From: Aradus depressus
Lineage: Eukaryota > Arthropoda > Insecta > Hemiptera > Aradidae
Reading direction: 5' to 3'
NCBI GenBank assembly: GCA_963662175.1
Contig: OY759215.1
Coordinates: 23,425,079 to 23,489,078, forward strand
Length of the DNA stretch: 64,000 nt
Position 1 is the first letter of the stretch, and each line of letters starts with the position of its first letter. The notes under the pieces are model-generated. The model was not told the DNA's origin, did not search any database, and worked only from the letters and a program-made list of their open reading frames with translations. The translations under genes were made by a program, and so were the position numbers. Positions 63,201 to 64,000 of this stretch are shown here, piece by piece.

Positions 63201-64000
63201 CGAGATATTCCTAGTACTGGCTCTGGTCTCATGAAGGGCTTACTTGAAGCTTCCTTGGTTACTCGGTCTGCCTCCAATTAGGGGAACATTTGTATTAGAT
63301 CGAAAAATGTATATATAGAACAATTTTAAAGCAGAAAAACATTGTTCCATTCAAGATTTTTTTTATTGAGATTCCCTATCTTTTCTAAAGGCATCTTCAG
63401 AAAGCTGCCCTAATTTCAGAGTTAAAATTTGAAGCAATTATTTTTGTATGGATCAGAATATTCTGTGTAAGATTATTCTCCAGTTGAGTTGGTGAACTAA
63501 GTTGTCTCAACATCAAATACACGACTCTTCTCGACATCAATTTTCATTCAAGTATTACAACTATTGTGAACTTACTTAGACAAAATGCAGTGGCAGAGGT
63601 GTCCCCAATATGGGCCCCCGTATTAGGTAACTGGTCCTTTTCATTCAACATGTCTAACAAACAAACAATTTTTGGATTGTGTTAGGAGATTCTGAATTTC
63701 TAATAATATATATTTCTTCACTCCTTTATTATTCTCCCAATTTATTGTTTGTCTTTACAACCTAGTAAATAGACGTTTCGGGAGTAACTCCAATCATCAA
63801 TATCTTTAATTTATTTTCTAAGCTTTATTATGTTAAATGTTTTCTTTATATTGTTCATATTCTTTTACGCAGAACATAACCTCTGTGTTATAACCCTTGG
63901 TTCAGACTGAAATAAACCTGTGATAAAATATGTATTATTATAAATATAATATAACTATCAAGTGTCTATAGTTAGTTTGTTATTTTTAAGGTGGAGTGTG
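39874..64000 (+). CDS. HDAC6: Histone deacetylase 6 (3' end outside window)
   Basis: Class IIb zinc deacetylase; family substrates include tubulin and HSP90, and the zinc finger binds ubiquitin C-termini. Exons: 39874-39969, 40062-40160, 41425-41555, 42427-42610, 43338-43435, 44202-44372, 45497-45689, 47729-47788 or 48078-48137, 49761-49850, 49943-50049, 54752-54993, 55646-55727, 56100-56187, 56884-57066, 57570-57727, 58662-58857, 59474-59603, 61056-61327, 61706-61996, 62399-62557, 63991 onward. All phases match; about 1010 residues are encoded here. Deacetylase domain 1 spans about 75-400: [20 protein letters not shown] and LEGGY. Domain 2 spans about 505-850: [24 protein letters not shown] and LEGGY. 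Both keep the catalytic His pair, zinc ligands and Tyr. An acidic Gly/Ser linker follows, then the ZnF-UBP start ([18 protein letters not shown]). The final exon at 63991 (GTG GAG TGT) fits the next zinc-finger residues. Confidence 0.95.
40161..41424 (+). other. HDAC6 intron 2
   Basis: AT-rich; A/T homopolymers only. The flanking exons join in phase 0 without any extra exon. Confidence 0.55.
41713..41945 (+). repeat. SINE body with a LINE-like tail
   Basis: Plus-oriented, in HDAC6 intron 3. The left part (to about 41873) matches the SINE body, also sharing an AATTCGCT..GAG..GTTAAATG insert with the copy at 57938. After GGACTCCC the usual tail is replaced by GGATAAGAGCATTGGATG and about 45 more related bases. 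The same tail occurs inverted at 62690-62750, next to a LINE ORF2 remnant. Confidence 0.6.
42611..43337 (+). other. HDAC6 intron 4
   Basis: A less AT-biased patch at about 42830-43150 may be an old repeat. No gene was recognised. Confidence 0.45.
43436..44201 (+). other. HDAC6 intron 5, no further feature
   Basis: No repeat or gene recognised; ends in TCGCAG before the exon with PPGHHA. Confidence 0.5.
44373..45496 (+). other. HDAC6 intron 6, no further feature
   Basis: AT-rich. A minus-strand 67-codon frame at 44727-44930 shows no domain and is probably chance. Confidence 0.5.
47320..47623 (+). repeat. tRNA-derived SINE with A tail
   Basis: In HDAC6 intron 7, 105 bp before exon 8a, on the coding strand. 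Head GGGCGCCGATAGCTCAGTG (A box), B box GGTTCGTAGCC with one mismatch, the usual body, then an A tract at 47608-47622. Confidence 0.85.
47729..47788 (+). CDS. HDAC6: HDAC6 alternative exon 8a
   Basis: 60-bp exon, phase 0 at both ends, preceded by TTTATAG and followed by GTATTT. It encodes [20 protein letters not shown], the segment of deacetylase domain 1 with the second zinc-binding Asp (GYD). It is 12 of 20 identical to exon 8b. Compared with 8b it has Tyr for Phe just before the Asp and Cys for Asp after the second Gly. Exon 7 (ends 45689) and exon 9 (starts 49761) join it in frame. Confidence 0.85.
48078..48137 (+). CDS. HDAC6: HDAC6 alternative exon 8b
   Basis: 60-bp exon, phase 0 at both ends, with a strong TTTCTCAG acceptor and GTATTG donor. 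It encodes [20 protein letters not shown], closer to the class II consensus (GFD, then GD). It lies 289 bp after exon 8a. Using both exons would keep the frame but double the catalytic segment, so use of one at a time is the sensible reading. Confidence 0.88.
48255..48437 (+). repeat. SINE fragment
   Basis: Body of the main SINE family without the tRNA head, in HDAC6 intron 8. It has GGGTAGGCAAAATTTATGAG and GGCTCATGTCCACC, ending in GGGCATGAGTCAC. Confidence 0.65.
48438..49760 (+). other. Rest of HDAC6 intron 8
   Basis: AT-rich with T tracts. A 300-bp patch at about 49090-49350 and another at 49440-49630 are less AT-rich. Neither shows a domain or a recognised repeat. Confidence 0.45.
50252..50302 (+). 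mobile_element. Tigger/pogo-like terminal fragment
   Basis: CAGTAGATTCACTCTTAACC preceded by TA, followed by GTTGGGACCGAGG, is the usual form of a Tigger-type terminal repeat. It stops where the Jockey LINE tail begins; the other end was not found. Confidence 0.55.
50403..53111 (-). pseudogene. Jockey ORF2, two in-frame stops
   Basis: 903 codons in one continuous frame, with no frameshift but two stops: TAG at 52767-52769 in the endonuclease and TAA at 51174-51176 in the reverse transcriptase, right after AGVP. Endonuclease motifs: [24 protein letters not shown] and SSDHSPVLL. Reverse transcriptase: [32 protein letters not shown], then after the second stop GSSLSPLLF and YADD. Both stops look like single-base changes in an otherwise preserved protein, so the copy is probably fairly young but dead. 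Confidence 0.88.
53086..54204 (-). CDS. Jockey ORF1, gag-like protein
   Basis: 372 aa, uninterrupted. The middle has a PRE_C2HC-like region, followed by CCHC knuckles [27 protein letters not shown] and [15 protein letters not shown]. The C-terminal tail is Pro/Ser-rich. It presumably binds the element RNA. It overlaps the ORF2 start by 26 bases in a different frame. Confidence 0.88.
   Translation of the reverse strand: MPEKIFKSHEISIPNFITPNPFQPLTKLIVHDTERNDSQKMDEEPTVEKLQKKPPKIYTRNLNDIKRLKEDLLALIGKDSFTLETKANKTSIATSSSDSYRKTIKYLQMREADFNTYQLQTEKSFRIVLKQLHPSTDVAEIKKDLTKQGYSVRSVINALNRKTKIPLPIFFVDLEPSDTNKNIFKLQFLACQRITVEEPRQRGVIPQCHRCQELLHTRGYCNHPPKCVKCGQDHFTKDCQKTRDTPATCALCGGPHPANYRGCMVYQQLKNRRTSQEEAARRPPPLSQTDYQAAMPAAPTAGVRPERSYRDAAASETVPPPCLLQVVSTSPTRSPHFSLISNLSSHPSSPSSQHLFQSSFQNCQNDSHNTHK
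54344..54402. repeat. 29-bp tandem duplication
   Basis: Two copies of AAAGAAAGGGTTCATATCAA followed by a T run, 29 bp apart. Confidence 0.8.
54994..55645 (+). other. HDAC6 intron 11, no further feature
   Basis: AT-rich; nothing recognised. Confidence 0.5.
56188..56883 (+). other. HDAC6 intron 13, no further feature
   Basis: AT-rich; nothing recognised. Confidence 0.5.
57210..57440 (+). repeat. Decayed ~95-bp tandem repeat
   Basis: Two and a half diverged units in HDAC6 intron 14. Each starts like ATATCAACAC..AA.TGTATGT, then GTGGATTCAAA, CTTGATTTTC or TTGATTTTCGG, and an ACGCGAAAG- or TTGCGATAG-type block. Confidence 0.55.
57938..58241 (+). repeat. SINE copy with internal rearrangement
   Basis: In HDAC6 intron 15. 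Starts within the tRNA-like head (GCCTACTCAGCTCAAGATCG, degenerate B box). The 'GTCAGGTACTC..GAAGACCCC' module occurs twice (near 58046 and 58165), which suggests two joined copies. Ends at GACTCCCAC. Confidence 0.6.
58858..59473 (+). other. HDAC6 intron 16, no further feature
   Basis: Very AT-rich with A/T homopolymers; nothing recognised. Confidence 0.5.
59604..61055 (+). other. HDAC6 intron 17
   Basis: 1.45 kb, very AT-rich. It contains the (ATT)n microsatellite described separately. No gene recognised. Confidence 0.5.
60186..60222. repeat. (ATT)n microsatellite
   Basis: About 12 ATT units followed by an AT-rich foldable stretch. Confidence 0.9.
62794..63290 (-). pseudogene. LINE ORF2 C-terminal remnant (RNase H end)
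   Basis: Minus-strand coding-like DNA in HDAC6 intron 20, broken by frameshifts. It reads in pieces [20 protein letters not shown], then [11 protein letters not shown], then in another frame [20 protein letters not shown] and finally a short tail ending in TAG at 62794-62796. This order (RNase H tail, LTGH, C..GE..ET..H knuckle) is typical of RNase H-bearing LINE ORF2 ends. It is not the same sequence as the intact LINE at 15692. The 3' flank (62690-62790) looks like its 3' UTR. Confidence 0.65.
63297..63990 (+). other. Rest of HDAC6 intron 20
   Basis: AT-rich sequence up to the TTTTTAAG acceptor at 63990; no further feature recognised. Confidence 0.5.

Overview
This is a nuclear genome window from an animal, almost certainly an insect. 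The genes are split into short exons with GT-AG introns in AT-rich DNA. The repeats include a 17.6/297-type gypsy element with a tRNA-Ser-type primer site, APE-class LINEs and tRNA-derived SINEs. The species cannot be fixed from sequence alone. Four conserved host genes were rebuilt exon by exon, and every intron phase agrees.

Layout: (1) 122-8774 (+), DDX54, a nucleolar DEAD-box helicase, 12 exons and 794 aa. (2) 9825-28407 (-), TRMT11, the tRNA guanosine-10 methyltransferase catalytic subunit, 10 exons and 457 aa, convergent with DDX54. (3) 29020-31941 (+), DPM1, the dolichol-phosphate mannosyltransferase catalytic subunit, 6 exons and 241 aa, divergent from TRMT11 across 612 bp. (4) 31942-39873, an intergenic stretch of repeats with no convincing gene. 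(5) 39874 to the window end (+), HDAC6, with two deacetylase domains, an acidic linker and the start of a ZnF-UBP domain; it runs off the window.

The main novelty is in HDAC6. Two adjacent 60-bp exons (47729-47788 and 48078-48137) encode alternative versions of the same 20-residue catalytic segment. Each carries the second zinc-binding aspartate, and each has intact splice sites and identical phases. They look like a mutually exclusive exon pair in deacetylase domain 1.

The second notable structure is a nested insertion in the 11.8-kb TRMT11 intron. A minus-strand gypsy/errantivirus-like element (15267-25974) has LTRs that read as identical and a TATA target duplication. It keeps gag, protease and the env C-terminal part but has lost pol. 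A full-length LINE with two open ORFs (15692-22098) sits inside its env and is flanked by an 11-bp duplication. A second LINE (Jockey type, two in-frame stops) lies in an HDAC6 intron. The introns also hold a deleted Tigger/pogo element, a foldback MITE, tRNA-SINEs and several minisatellites. The host genes share no pathway; they are separate housekeeping or regulatory genes.
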